NCBI GenBank assembly: GCA_025964635.1
Contig: JAOPYP010000090.1
Span: 1-6,616 of the forward strand
Reading direction: 5' to 3'
DNA: 6,616 bases
Source: Actinomycetes bacterium
Lineage (GTDB): Bacteria; Actinomycetota; Actinomycetes; Streptosporangiales; Streptosporangiaceae
Below are positions 1 through 6,300 of the stretch, piece by piece (position 1 is the stretch's first letter; the number at the start of each line of letters is the position of its first letter). The notes under the pieces were generated by a model. The model did not search any database, was not told where the DNA came from, and saw only the letters and a program-made list of their open reading frames with translations. Both the position numbers and the translations under genes were made by a program.

Positions 1-1
1 G

Positions 2-211
2 ATCGGCGGCGGGTCCGGCGGGGGAACCACCGTGACGCTGCGCTGGCCCGGTGCCGGCACCACGCAGGCACCGCCGTGGCCCGATGAAGACACCCGCCAG
101 GTACCGCCGTGGTCCGGCGAGGAAACCGGGCAGCCACCGCCGGGGCCTGGTGACACCACCACGGCCACGCCGCGGCGGCCAGACGGGGACACCGCGGGGA
201 CACGGCCGTGA
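2..211 (+). CDS. C-terminal end of a sensor histidine kinase (partial, 5' end outside window)
   Basis: The open frame starting at base 2 runs without a start codon to a TGA at 209-211, giving 69 codons. Its first residues, IGGGSGGGTTVTLRWPG, match the end of the HATPase_c domain in NarL-type histidine kinases: the glycine-rich G2 box with GTT, then the last beta strand (TLRWP). This domain binds ATP and phosphorylates the partner kinase histidine, which passes phosphate to a response regulator in the cytoplasm. After the domain comes a hydrophilic tail of about 50 residues rich in Pro, Thr, Asp and Glu. It contains three 11-residue tandem repeats (65-163) and would be disordered. The stop codon overlaps the GTG start of the next gene by 4 bp, so the two are probably translationally coupled. 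The sensor and histidine-bearing parts lie outside the window. The family call rests on this short match and the context. Confidence 0.72.
   Translation: MGGGSGGGTTVTLRWPGAGTTQAPPWPDEDTRQVPPWSGEETGQPPPGPGDTTTATPRRPDGDTAGTRP
65..163 (+). repeat. Three in-frame 33-bp (11-residue) tandem repeats in the kinase tail
   Basis: Three consecutive 33-bp units (65-97, 98-130, 131-163) each begin with CAG and encode QAPPWPDEDTR, QVPPWSGEETG and QPPPGPGDTTT. The first two are close copies at the protein level (Q-x-PPW then two acidic residues and Thr). The third is more divergent. They form a Pro/acidic spacer after the ATPase domain. No function can be assigned from sequence. Confidence 0.7.
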
Positions 212-1341
212 CCCAGATGACCAGTTCGCCTCCGCCACTGGCTGATCCCCGGCCGTCGGCGTTGCTCGCCGCCCGGTACGCCCGCGCGCTCGACATCGCG
301 GCGGTGGTCGCGGTGGCCGGGTGGCACCTGGCCGGGGCGGGCCCGCTCCTGGCCGCGCACCTGGGCAGTTATACGTCAGACCAGTTCCAGATCGCGGCAT
401 GGTGCGCGATCGCACTGATCATCGCGGCGGGCTCGTTCCTGCTGCTGCGCGGCTCGCAGGGCCGCGGGACCAGCTGGGCCCTGGCGGCCGCGGCCCTGGT
501 GATCAGCACGGCGGTCGCGGCCGGCTGCCCGCCCGCCCAGATGCTCGAAACCAACTGGGCCTGGGGCACGGCAGGCTGGGTCGGGGTCCTGGTGCTGCTC
601 CGCCGGCCCCTGGCCGAGCTGGGCGTGTTCCTCTCGCTGGAAGCCCTGGCCACGTTCGCCGTGCTGGTCAGGGATGGCCTGCACCGGCCGTCCGTGGCCG
701 CGTTCATCACGGTCCTGGCCGGGTCGGCCGGGATCCAGCTGGCCATCGCCGTGGCCGCCAGGGCGCTGAACGTCCCGGCCCGGCAGGCCGCGGACGCCGC
801 CACCCGGGAAGCGGACGCCAGCGCCCGGCAGGCCGCCGCGGACCGGATCCGCGGCGCGCGCCGGGCCAGCTGGCTGGAACTGCGGGGGACCGCTGAGCCG
901 TTGCTGCACGGCCTCGCGACCGGGACCGCCGACCCGGCGGATCCCTCGGTCCAGCGGGCCTGCGCGGTCGAGGCGGCGCGGCTGCGGCGGCTGCTCGCCG
1001 AAGGTGACGACGTCCCGGACCCGCTCGTCCACGAGCTGCACGCCTGCGCGGACATCGCACAGCGGCGCGGGGTGGCCGTGGACATCGAGACCGCGGCGGT
1101 GATCCCCGCGGTGCCGCCCGAGGGCCGCCGGGCCATCACGGACCTGGCGATAGCGGTCCTTGTCAACGCAATCTCCCGGGTGCGCGTCACAGTAACCGGG
1201 ACGGCCGATGGCGTGATCGTCAGCCTGGTCTCCGACTCGCCAGCCGACCCGAAGCTGCCCAGCAGTCCGGCGGGGCTGCTGGTGGACAGTCAGCGGGACC
1301 AGCAGAGCCTGTGGGTGGAGGCGCGTTGGAACACCACGTGA
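208..1341 (+). CDS. Membrane protein resembling a degenerate NarL-type sensor histidine kinase
   Basis: The GTG start at 208 sits in a GTGA overlap with the previous gene and has GGGGA at 196-200 seven bases upstream. An ATG at 217 is an alternative. The 377-aa product has about five or six hydrophobic segments (near 27-49, 60-80, 88-105, 118-131, 135-155, 163-187), then an Ala/Arg-rich probable coiled coil (188-222). The cytoplasmic part has the layout of a histidine kinase: a helical region at 220-265 where the dimerisation helices would be, then an ATPase-like region from about 280 whose LAIAVLVNAISRVRVTV stretch (313-329) resembles an N box, with Asn320. Key motifs are missing. I see no E-R-x-R-I-A-R-x-L-H-D type phosphoacceptor box; the only nearby histidine is H234 in PLLHGL. 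There is no DxGxG box after VSD (341-343) and no Gly-rich lid before the final strand (LWVEARW, 368-374). I infer a non-canonical or pseudokinase partner in signalling, encoded between a kinase and a response regulator. The membrane topology is more certain than the biochemical role. Confidence 0.75.
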   Translation: MTQMTSSPPPLADPRPSALLAARYARALDIAAVVAVAGWHLAGAGPLLAAHLGSYTSDQFQIAAWCAIALIIAAGSFLLLRGSQGRGTSWALAAAALVISTAVAAGCPPAQMLETNWAWGTAGWVGVLVLLRRPLAELGVFLSLEALATFAVLVRDGLHRPSVAAFITVLAGSAGIQLAIAVAARALNVPARQAADAATREADASARQAAADRIRGARRASWLELRGTAEPLLHGLATGTADPADPSVQRACAVEAARLRRLLAEGDDVPDPLVHELHACADIAQRRGVAVDIETAAVIPAVPPEGRRAITDLAIAVLVNAISRVRVTVTGTADGVIVSLVSDSPADPKLPSSPAGLLVDSQRDQQSLWVEARWNTT

Positions 1342-2015
1342 CAGTGGCGATCGTGGACGATCACCCGGTCGTGGTCGAGGGAGTCATCTCGTGGATCAGC
1401 GCGGATCCGCGGCAGCGGATCACCGTGGCCCAGGTCGTCGGTGATATCACCGGGCTGGCCGGGTCCCCCGCCGCCGACGTGCTCATCCTCGATCTCGAGC
1501 TCGGCGGGCGCATGATCGCGGGTGAGGTGGCCGGGCTCGCGGCCCGCGGGTACCGGATCGTGGCCTTCTCGGCGCACGTCGATCCGGCCCTCATCCTGGA
1601 TGTCCTGGACGCGGGCGCGTACGCGTACGTGAGCAAGGACGAGGGGCGAGATCACCTCGTCGAGGCGGTGCTGGCGGCCGCGGCCGACCGGCCCTGCGTC
1701 ACCCGTTCCCAGGCCAAGGCCATCCTCGCCGACCCCCGCCCGGGCCGGCCCGCCCTGTCCGGCAAGGAGCGGCAGGCCCTGCTGCTCTGGTTCCAGGGCA
1801 TGTCCAAGGCCTCGGTGGCGCGCCGGATGTCCATCTCCGAGAACACCGTCCGGCAGTACATCGACCGGGCCCGGGTGAAGTACGCCACGCTCGGCCGGCC
1901 AGCCCACACCAAGGACGCGCTGCTGGCCCGGGCCATCGAGGACGGCCTCATCCGGCCGGGCGAGGTCGCGACGTACACCACCCTGGCCAGCCGTCCGCGC
2001 CCCGCCCTGTCCTGA
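1338..2015 (+). CDS. NarL/FixJ-type response regulator with LuxR-family HTH
   Basis: This 225-aa product has a receiver domain (about 2-115) and a C-terminal LuxR-type helix-turn-helix (about 138-205). Visible receiver residues are the acidic pair D7/D8 in VAIVDDHPVV, the phosphoacceptor D52 in LILDLEL, the switch Ser78 in VAFSAH and Lys100 in YVSK. The DNA-binding part reads LSGKERQALLLWFQGMS, then ARRMSISENTVRQYIDRA, the usual pattern of this fold. It should be phosphorylated by the upstream kinase system and bind DNA as a dimer. The GTG at 1338 is chosen because the protein then begins just before the receiver domain and the start overlaps the previous stop as GTGA. The best Shine-Dalgarno (GGAGG, 1317-1321) is 16 bases away from it, so an in-frame TTG at 1326, only 4 bases after that site, is a real alternative that would add four residues. 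The targets are unknown. Confidence 0.88.
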   Translation: MTVAIVDDHPVVVEGVISWISADPRQRITVAQVVGDITGLAGSPAADVLILDLELGGRMIAGEVAGLAARGYRIVAFSAHVDPALILDVLDAGAYAYVSKDEGRDHLVEAVLAAAADRPCVTRSQAKAILADPRPGRPALSGKERQALLLWFQGMSKASVARRMSISENTVRQYIDRARVKYATLGRPAHTKDALLARAIEDGLIRPGEVATYTTLASRPRPALS

Positions 2016-2043
2016 GGCCGGGAGCACGGCCAGAGGCCGGAAC

Positions 2044-2069
2044 CGGGCTCGCCGATCCGGCTCGCCGAT
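2044..2069. repeat. Pair of 13-bp direct repeats after the response regulator gene
   Basis: GGCTCGCCGAT occurs at 2046-2056 and again at 2059-2069, each preceded by CC, giving a 13-bp period. It lies just after the response regulator stop codon, in non-coding DNA between convergent genes. No function is evident. Confidence 0.5.
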
Positions 2070-2076
2070 GCTGACC

Positions 2077-2121
2077 TGGCCTATGCCGGGCAGGCTTATG
2101 CCCGGTTGGCCTATGCCGGGC
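2077..2121. repeat. Three 15-bp tandem units between convergent genes
   Basis: TGGCCTATGCCGGGC is present at 2077-2091 and exactly repeated at 2107-2121. Between them, 2092-2106 (AGGCTTATGCCCGGT) is a diverged copy in the same register. The third unit contains the stop codon of the minus-strand PLD-like gene (2111-2113), so the array has extended into, or grown from, the end of that gene. Confidence 0.6.
2086..2105. terminator. Possible bidirectional terminator hairpin between convergent genes
   Basis: CCGGGCA (2086-2092) is the exact reverse complement of TGCCCGG (2099-2105), giving a 7-bp GC-rich stem and a 6-base loop. It lies between the stop of the response regulator and the stop of the converging PLD-like gene. 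No T-tract follows on either side, which is common for actinomycete terminators but weakens the call. The hairpin may simply result from the tandem repeats it sits in. Confidence 0.4.
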
Positions 2122-2770
2122 TGGCCGACGGTGCGGCGGCCGACACGCTGGCCGGCGCCGGCGGCAGCGGGGGCATGGCGCCCGGGCTGGCCGGGGCCAG
2201 GAACTTGGCCACCTTGAGCCCTGAGCCGACCATCTGCTTCAGCATGAAGTCGTGGTTGAGGTCGAGGATGGCCCGGGTCTCGGCGGCGATCACCGCGTTC
2301 CGGTTCAGGCTCAGCTCGTTGTCCTGCTGCTGCTCCCCCGACAGCGACCAGTTGGTCGAACCCTTCACCGTGTACACGCCGTCCACGATCACGATCTTCA
2401 GATGAGAGATGGCGTTATGCACCGAGCTGGTGCCGATCGCGATGCTGTTACCGAAGGCATTGTTGTTCCATTTGGCCAGGATCGCCTTTTCGTGAACCCC
2501 CGCCGCCTGGCTCCGGTCCAGGCTCATCTGGACGTAGACCCGGGCGTCGGCCAGCTTGCCCTCGATGATCGTGTTCAGCTCGTCGTCGTCGTAACCGAAC
2601 ATGTTGACCACGATCGAGTGCTGCGCCGTGCCGAGCAGCGCGACCAGCAGCCCGTGCACGTTGTCGCGCGGGGCGAAGAACGTCCTCTCGTCGTCCGGAT
2701 AACCATCCAGGAACCGGCCCTCGGCCTTAAACGTGCCCAGGCTCTCCCACACGAACGGCGCATCGGCCAT
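2111..2770 (-). CDS. Single-HKD phospholipase D-like protein (PLDc_2 type)
   Basis: The 219-aa product carries one phospholipase D superfamily motif: HLKIVIVD (H123, K125, D130), followed by GSTNWS (G137-S142) and an acidic stretch with E152. This is the H-x-K-x4-D...G-S-x-N signature whose His forms the covalent phospho-intermediate. Proteins with a single motif, such as Nuc-type nucleases, act as dimers. Earlier parts fit the fold: FFAPRDNVHGLLVALLGTAQHSIVVNMFGY (31-60, a strand and helix) and ARVYVQMSLDRSQAAG (76-91). Residues 191-219 form a Pro/Ala/Ser-rich tail. I see no signal peptide or membrane segment, so it is probably cytoplasmic. The substrate (nucleic acid, phospholipid or other phosphodiester) cannot be told from sequence. 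The ATG at 2770 has a G-run (reverse strand, 2776-2781) five bases upstream. The gene stands alone, converging on the response regulator. Bases 2401-2500 hold only 55% G+C by direct count, so acquisition from a different source is possible. Confidence 0.85.
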   Translation of the reverse strand: MADAPFVWESLGTFKAEGRFLDGYPDDERTFFAPRDNVHGLLVALLGTAQHSIVVNMFGYDDDELNTIIEGKLADARVYVQMSLDRSQAAGVHEKAILAKWNNNAFGNSIAIGTSSVHNAISHLKIVIVDGVYTVKGSTNWSLSGEQQQDNELSLNRNAVIAAETRAILDLNHDFMLKQMVGSGLKVAKFLAPASPGAMPPLPPAPASVSAAAPSASPA

Positions 2771-2801
2771 TTCGACCCCCCAGTCAGTGCTTGCAGGGGG
2801 A

Positions 2802-2830
2802 AACGTATCCCGTCCCGGTGCCGCTGGCTA
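2802..2830 (-). promoter_or_regulatory. Possible promoter of the PLD-like gene
   Basis: On the minus strand, TAGCCA (2825-2830, 4 of 6 to TTGACA) and TACGTT (2802-2807, TAnnnT form) are separated by 17 bases and lie about 30-60 bases before the ATG at 2770. The -35 box falls within the 12-bp palindrome TGGCTATAGCCA (2825-2836), which could be an operator. This is a consensus match by eye only. Confidence 0.28.
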
Positions 2831-2836
2831 TAGCCA
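2825..2836. promoter_or_regulatory. 12-bp perfect palindrome, possible operator
   Basis: TGGCTATAGCCA equals its own reverse complement. It lies in the upstream region of the PLD-like gene and overlaps its proposed -35 box, so binding of a dimeric regulator there could control that gene. No regulator is identified. Confidence 0.3.
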
Positions 2837-2889
2837 CCGGCCGGCCGGGCCGGCCCGGAATGGAAACCGGATGGCCCGGTACCGGCCGG
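2837..2889 (-). terminator. Long imperfect GC hairpin, probable terminator of the cupin gene
   Basis: CCGGCCGG (2837-2844) pairs with CCGGCCGG (2882-2889), and CGGGCC (2846-2851) pairs with GGCCCG (2873-2878). This makes a 14-bp stem with a 1-versus-3 base bulge and a loop of 21 bases. It begins 13 bases after the minus-strand cupin stop codon (2902-2904). Within it are smaller perfect palindromes that could fold instead: CCGGGCCGGCCCGG (2845-2858) and CCGGTACCGG (2876-2885). There is no T-run. The placement after the stop favours a terminator that separates the cupin and PLD-like transcripts. Confidence 0.42.
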
Positions 2890-2901
2890 CCCGACGCGCG
2901 G

Positions 2902-3261
2902 TCATCGGCGCGCGTAGTTGCTGGCCCCGTACCAGTCGACGGTGACGACCGGCTCATCCCCGACCACCCAGGCGTCATGCCCCTGGGGCAGCGCGGTGAT
3001 GTCTCCCGGCCGGGCGTCGAACTCGACGCCGTCGGACATCACGATGTGCAGCGTGCCCTGCACGTGGTACTGGAAGTGGGGCGCCTCGCACAGCTCAGTG
3101 CCGGCGAGCGGCTTGACGTCCTGCGACCAGCGCCAGCCGGGCTGCAGGACGAGCCGGCCGACCTCCCCGCCGCCGATCCGGAGGAGTTGCATGGCCCCGT
3201 GGTCGAACGTGCGGGTCTCGTCGGGGGTCTCAAAGCTCTTCTGCTCTGCTTTCCCGGTCAT
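2902..3261 (-). CDS. Small single-domain cupin protein
   Basis: The 119-aa product fits one cupin beta-barrel. Characteristic stretches are LQPGWRWSQDVKPLAGTELC (39-58), EAPHFQYHVQGTLHIVMSDG (59-78), the turn FDARPGDITALPQGHDAWVV (81-100) and GDEPVVTVDWYG (101-112). This matches a common actinobacterial family of stand-alone cupins with PGWRWS and PxGHDAWVVGDEP signatures. Candidate metal or ligand contacts are H62, H66 and H72 in the first half and H95 in the second, but the canonical cupin-1 spacing is not fully kept, so metal binding is uncertain. Function is not known from sequence: cupins of this size may be enzymes, small-molecule binders or stress-related proteins. The ATG at 3261 is chosen because the conserved part starts soon after it and GGGAG lies 11 bases upstream. 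A longer frame upstream overlaps the opposite gene and has no cupin character. The gene is divergent from the large regulator, with 127 bases between the starts. Confidence 0.83.
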   Translation of the reverse strand: MTGKAEQKSFETPDETRTFDHGAMQLLRIGGGEVGRLVLQPGWRWSQDVKPLAGTELCEAPHFQYHVQGTLHIVMSDGVEFDARPGDITALPQGHDAWVVGDEPVVTVDWYGASNYARR

Positions 3262-3285
3262 GGCACTCACTTCTCCCTTGCCCGT

Positions 3286-3315
3286 AGGCTCGTGAACTTT
3301 CCTTCGGCCGAGCCT
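3286..3315. promoter_or_regulatory. 7-bp inverted repeat in the divergent control region
   Basis: AGGCTCG (3286-3292) and CGAGCCT (3309-3315) are perfect reverse complements separated by 16 bases, with half-site centres 23 bp apart, close to two helical turns. The element lies 25-54 bases upstream of the cupin ATG, where a dimeric regulator could control the cupin gene. A palindromic TCGGCCGA (3304-3311) overlaps the right half. This is an operator candidate by symmetry and position only. Confidence 0.3.
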
Positions 3316-3327
3316 GCCCGACCCGGG

Positions 3328-3388
3328 TTGCAGCCACCTTGTAGCCCCTGACGTGGCGGTTGACCCCGGAGCAGGGTTGGATACGGGC
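3328..3388 (+). promoter_or_regulatory. Candidate promoter with SARP-like direct repeats, upstream of the large regulator
   Basis: TTGCAGCC (3328-3335) and TTGTAGCC (3339-3346) are near-identical and 11 bp apart. A third TTG-headed element, TTGACCCC, begins at 3360, 21 bp further on. SARP proteins are known to bind heptameric direct repeats at 11- or 22-bp spacing just upstream of a -10 box. A weak -10-like TTGGAT lies at 3377-3382, six bases before the ATG at 3389, which would suit a leaderless transcript. There is no strong Shine-Dalgarno before that ATG. Self-regulation is an inference. Confidence 0.33.
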
Positions 3389-6300
3389 ATGAGATCGCTC
3401 GCGGTGCGGGTGCTCAACGACTTCGGCGTGGACGGGTTGGAGCCGCAGTCGCTGGGCAGCCGGAAGGCGCGCCTGGCCCTGCACCTGCTGGCCCTGGCCG
3501 GGGGGCAGGTGGTGACCTCGGCCGCGCTCGCCGACGCCCTGTGGGGCGGCACGCCGCCGGCGAAGCCCGACGATCAGCTCGCCGTGCTGGTCAGCCGCTT
3601 GCGGTCGGTGCTCGGCCGGGACCGGATCGAGCATCGTGACCACGGGTACCTGCTGCACTGCGACTGGCTGGACGCCGCCGAACTGGCCGGGCTTACCGAG
3701 GAGATAGACCGGCGGCGCCGCGCCGGTCACCTAATGGGCGCGGCCGCGGCGGCCCGCGTCGGGCTGTCCCTGATCCACGGCGACGGCCCGGCGCTACTGC
3801 CGGGCGAGTGGGCCCAGCTGAAACGCGCTGACCTGGAACGCCTGATCCGCCGCACCCGCCAGGTGGCGGCCACCGCGTTGCTGGACGCCGGTGACTGGAT
3901 GGCGGCCGCGGACGCCGCCGCGACCGCGCTGGAACTGGACCCCTACGACGAGGCAGCGCTGCGGGTACTGCTGCGGGCCCAGGTGATGGGAGGCCGGGTG
4001 GCCGCGGCCCTGGCCGCCTACGCCAGCGCCCGGGAACGCCTCGCCGACGAGCTGGGCACCGACCCGTCACCGGAGACGGAGGCGCTGCAACTGGCCATCC
4101 TGCGCGGCGAGCTGGTCCCGCCCGGGGCCGCCCCGGCCCCGGCCGGCCTGGGCCTGGTCGGCCGGGGCCTGGTCGGCCGGGACGACGAACTGGGCTACCT
4201 GGACGCGGTGGCCATGCGGGCCCGCGGCGGCGGCGTCGAGGTGGTCGTCATCGACGGGGAAGCCGGGATCGGGAAGACCACCCTGCTGCGCACCTGGACC
4301 GCCCGGCGGGCCGCCGCGGGAGACACGGTGCTGATGGCCACCTGCGGGCAGCTCGACCGGGCCCTGCCGCTGGACGCTGTGCTCGCCGGGCTGGCCGGGC
4401 TGCTGCGCCGGCTCGGGCCCGAGGCGGCCGAGGATCTGCTGGGCGGCGACGAGCCGGTGCTCGGGCCCGTCCTGGCCCCGGACCCTGGCGCCCGGACGCG
4501 GCCGGTTCTGGCGGACAGCATGCTCGGCCCCGCGGTCCTGTACGCAGCCCTGGTCCGGGTGCTCGGGAGGCTCACCCGGCGGGGGCCGCTGGTGCTGGCG
4601 ATCGACGACGCGCACCTGGCGGGCCCCGCGCTCCCGGACTGGCTGCAATTCGTGCGGCGCGGGGGTGTGCCGCTGGCCGTGGTGGCCGCGGTCCGGCCCG
4701 GCGCGGGCGAGCCGCTGCCCGCCACCGGCGTCATCCACCTCGGCGTGCTCGGGCGCGAGGCCGCCGCCGAGCTGGTCGGCCCGGCGCGGGTCGACCAGCT
4801 GTACGAGCGATCCAAGGGGCACCCGCTGTTCCTCACCGAGCTGGCGCAGCAGGCGGCGGGCGGGGAGCTGCCCGCGTCGCTCGTCGAGTCGGTGTCCGCG
4901 CGCTGTGACGAACTGGGCCGCGCCGGGGCGCTGCTGCGGACCGCGGCCGTGATCGGCCCCGAGCTGGACATCGACCTGCTGGCCGCGGTGCTGGGCCGCG
5001 GTGTCGTGGAACTGCTGGACGACGCCGAGCGGGCCGTCGCCGGGCAGTTCCTGGCCGAGGAGAGCGGGACCCTCCGGTTCCGGCACGAGCTGCTGCGCGA
5101 GGCCCTGGCGGCGAGTGCCACGGCCGGCCGGGCCGCACTGCTGCACCGGCAGGCCGGGCGGGTGCTGGCCCGGCGGCCGGACGCCGATCCGGTGATGGTG
5201 GCGCACCAGGCCCGCCTGGGCGGCGACCTGACGCTGGCCTCGCGCGCGCTGCGGGACGCGTCGGCGCGGGCCGGGGAACGCTTCGACCACGCCGCAGCCG
5301 AGGCGCTGCTGGATGACGCGCTGCTCCTGCACCCCGGGCAGGAGGGGTGGCTGGCGCGGGCCCGGGTCCGCACCCGCCGCGGCCGCTACGCCGAGGCGCT
5401 CGAGGACGTCCAGCGCGCCGGGACGGCGGGCCCGGCCGCGCTGGAGGTCGGCGCGTGGGCGTCGTACTTCGGCCGCCGGTTCGGGCAGGCAGCCCAGTTC
5501 GCCGAGGACGGCGCGCTGGCCGCGGCGGATCCGGTGACCCGGGCCCGGTGCCTGGCTGTCGGGGGCCGCACCCACCACGCCGCGGGTGACCTGGCCCGGG
5601 CCGAGCTGCTGCTCGGCGAGGCGTTCTCGCTCGCCGAGGGCGCGGACCGGGTGACAGCGGCGGCATGGCTGGGGGTGCTGCGCTCGCATCAGAGCCGCCC
5701 GGCCGAAGCCCTGTCGCTGCTGCGCCCGGCCGCCCGCGGGCACGTCGGGGCCGAGCACACCTCGGCCACGCTGCACGCGCTGCTGTTCACCGGGCACGCG
5801 CACGCGCTCGCGGGCCGCCCGGCGCTGGCCCTGGCGGCATTCGCACGCTACACCGAGGAGGTGGAGCGGCGGCAGGTGCCGCGTTTCGCGGGCCGCGCGG
5901 TGAACTTCGCGGGGTGGGTGCTGCGCAACCTGGGCGCGGCCGGGGAGGCTGCCGACCAGCACGCCGCGGCCCTGGAGATCGCGCAGCGCCAGGGCACGCC
6001 CGAGGTGACCATCGCCGCCCTTGAGGACCTGGCCGAGCAGTGCCTGGACGGCGGCGACCCGGATGGCGCGCAGGCCCGGCTGGCGGAGGCCGCCGCCCTG
6101 CTCCAGGGCGACCTGGTCTTCGGCTGGCGGCTGGACCTGAAGCACCGGCTGATCACGGGGCGCCTGGCCCTGCTGTGCGGTGAGCCCGGGCAGGCCGCGG
6201 CCGTGGCCGCCGAGCTGGAGTCACGCGCGACCGCGCTCGGCGTTCCCCGGTACGTCAGCGTCGCGCGCCTGCTCCGGCACCGGGCGGACCGCGCCCTGGG

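Noticed and set aside
51..245. 64-residue Arg/Pro-rich frame starting at an internal GTG
   Set aside because: It is the +1 shadow of the kinase tail repeats. Frame 2 gives a recognisable histidine kinase ending and a GTGA overlap, while this frame overlaps the next gene with no family match.
369..1190. 273-residue minus-strand frame opposite the membrane sensor gene
   Set aside because: Ser/Arg/Ala-rich low-complexity translation typical of antisense frames in GC-rich genes, with no domain or hydrophobic pattern. The plus strand has clear membrane segments.
1290..2027. 245-residue minus-strand frame opposite the response regulator
   Set aside because: The plus strand carries an unmistakable receiver and HTH protein. 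The antisense translation has no recognisable motif.
2016..2121. CRISPR-like array
   Set aside because: The repeats are only 13-15 bp, directly adjacent without spacers, and no cas genes are visible. They are simple tandem repeats.
2252..2833. 193-residue plus-strand frame over the PLD-like gene
   Set aside because: The minus strand has an intact HKD motif and a plausible start. This frame is rich in Val/Arg/His with no motif and is a shadow.
3353..3388. GTG at 3353 as the start of the large regulator
   Set aside because: No Shine-Dalgarno precedes it. The 12 extra residues do not resemble the start of SARP proteins, whose winged helix begins right after the ATG at 3389.
3262..3552. 97-residue N-terminal extension of the cupin frame
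   Set aside because: It overlaps the start of the oppositely oriented regulator and is Arg/Ala/Ser/Pro-rich without cupin character. The internal ATG at 3261 has a Shine-Dalgarno and begins a normal-length single cupin domain.
4067..6145. 692-residue minus-strand frame opposite the large regulator
   Set aside because: Very long, but a consequence of few stop codons in GC-rich antisense sequence: it is Gln/Arg/Gly/Pro-rich with no fold-like pattern, and the plus strand has intact Walker motifs across the same bases.
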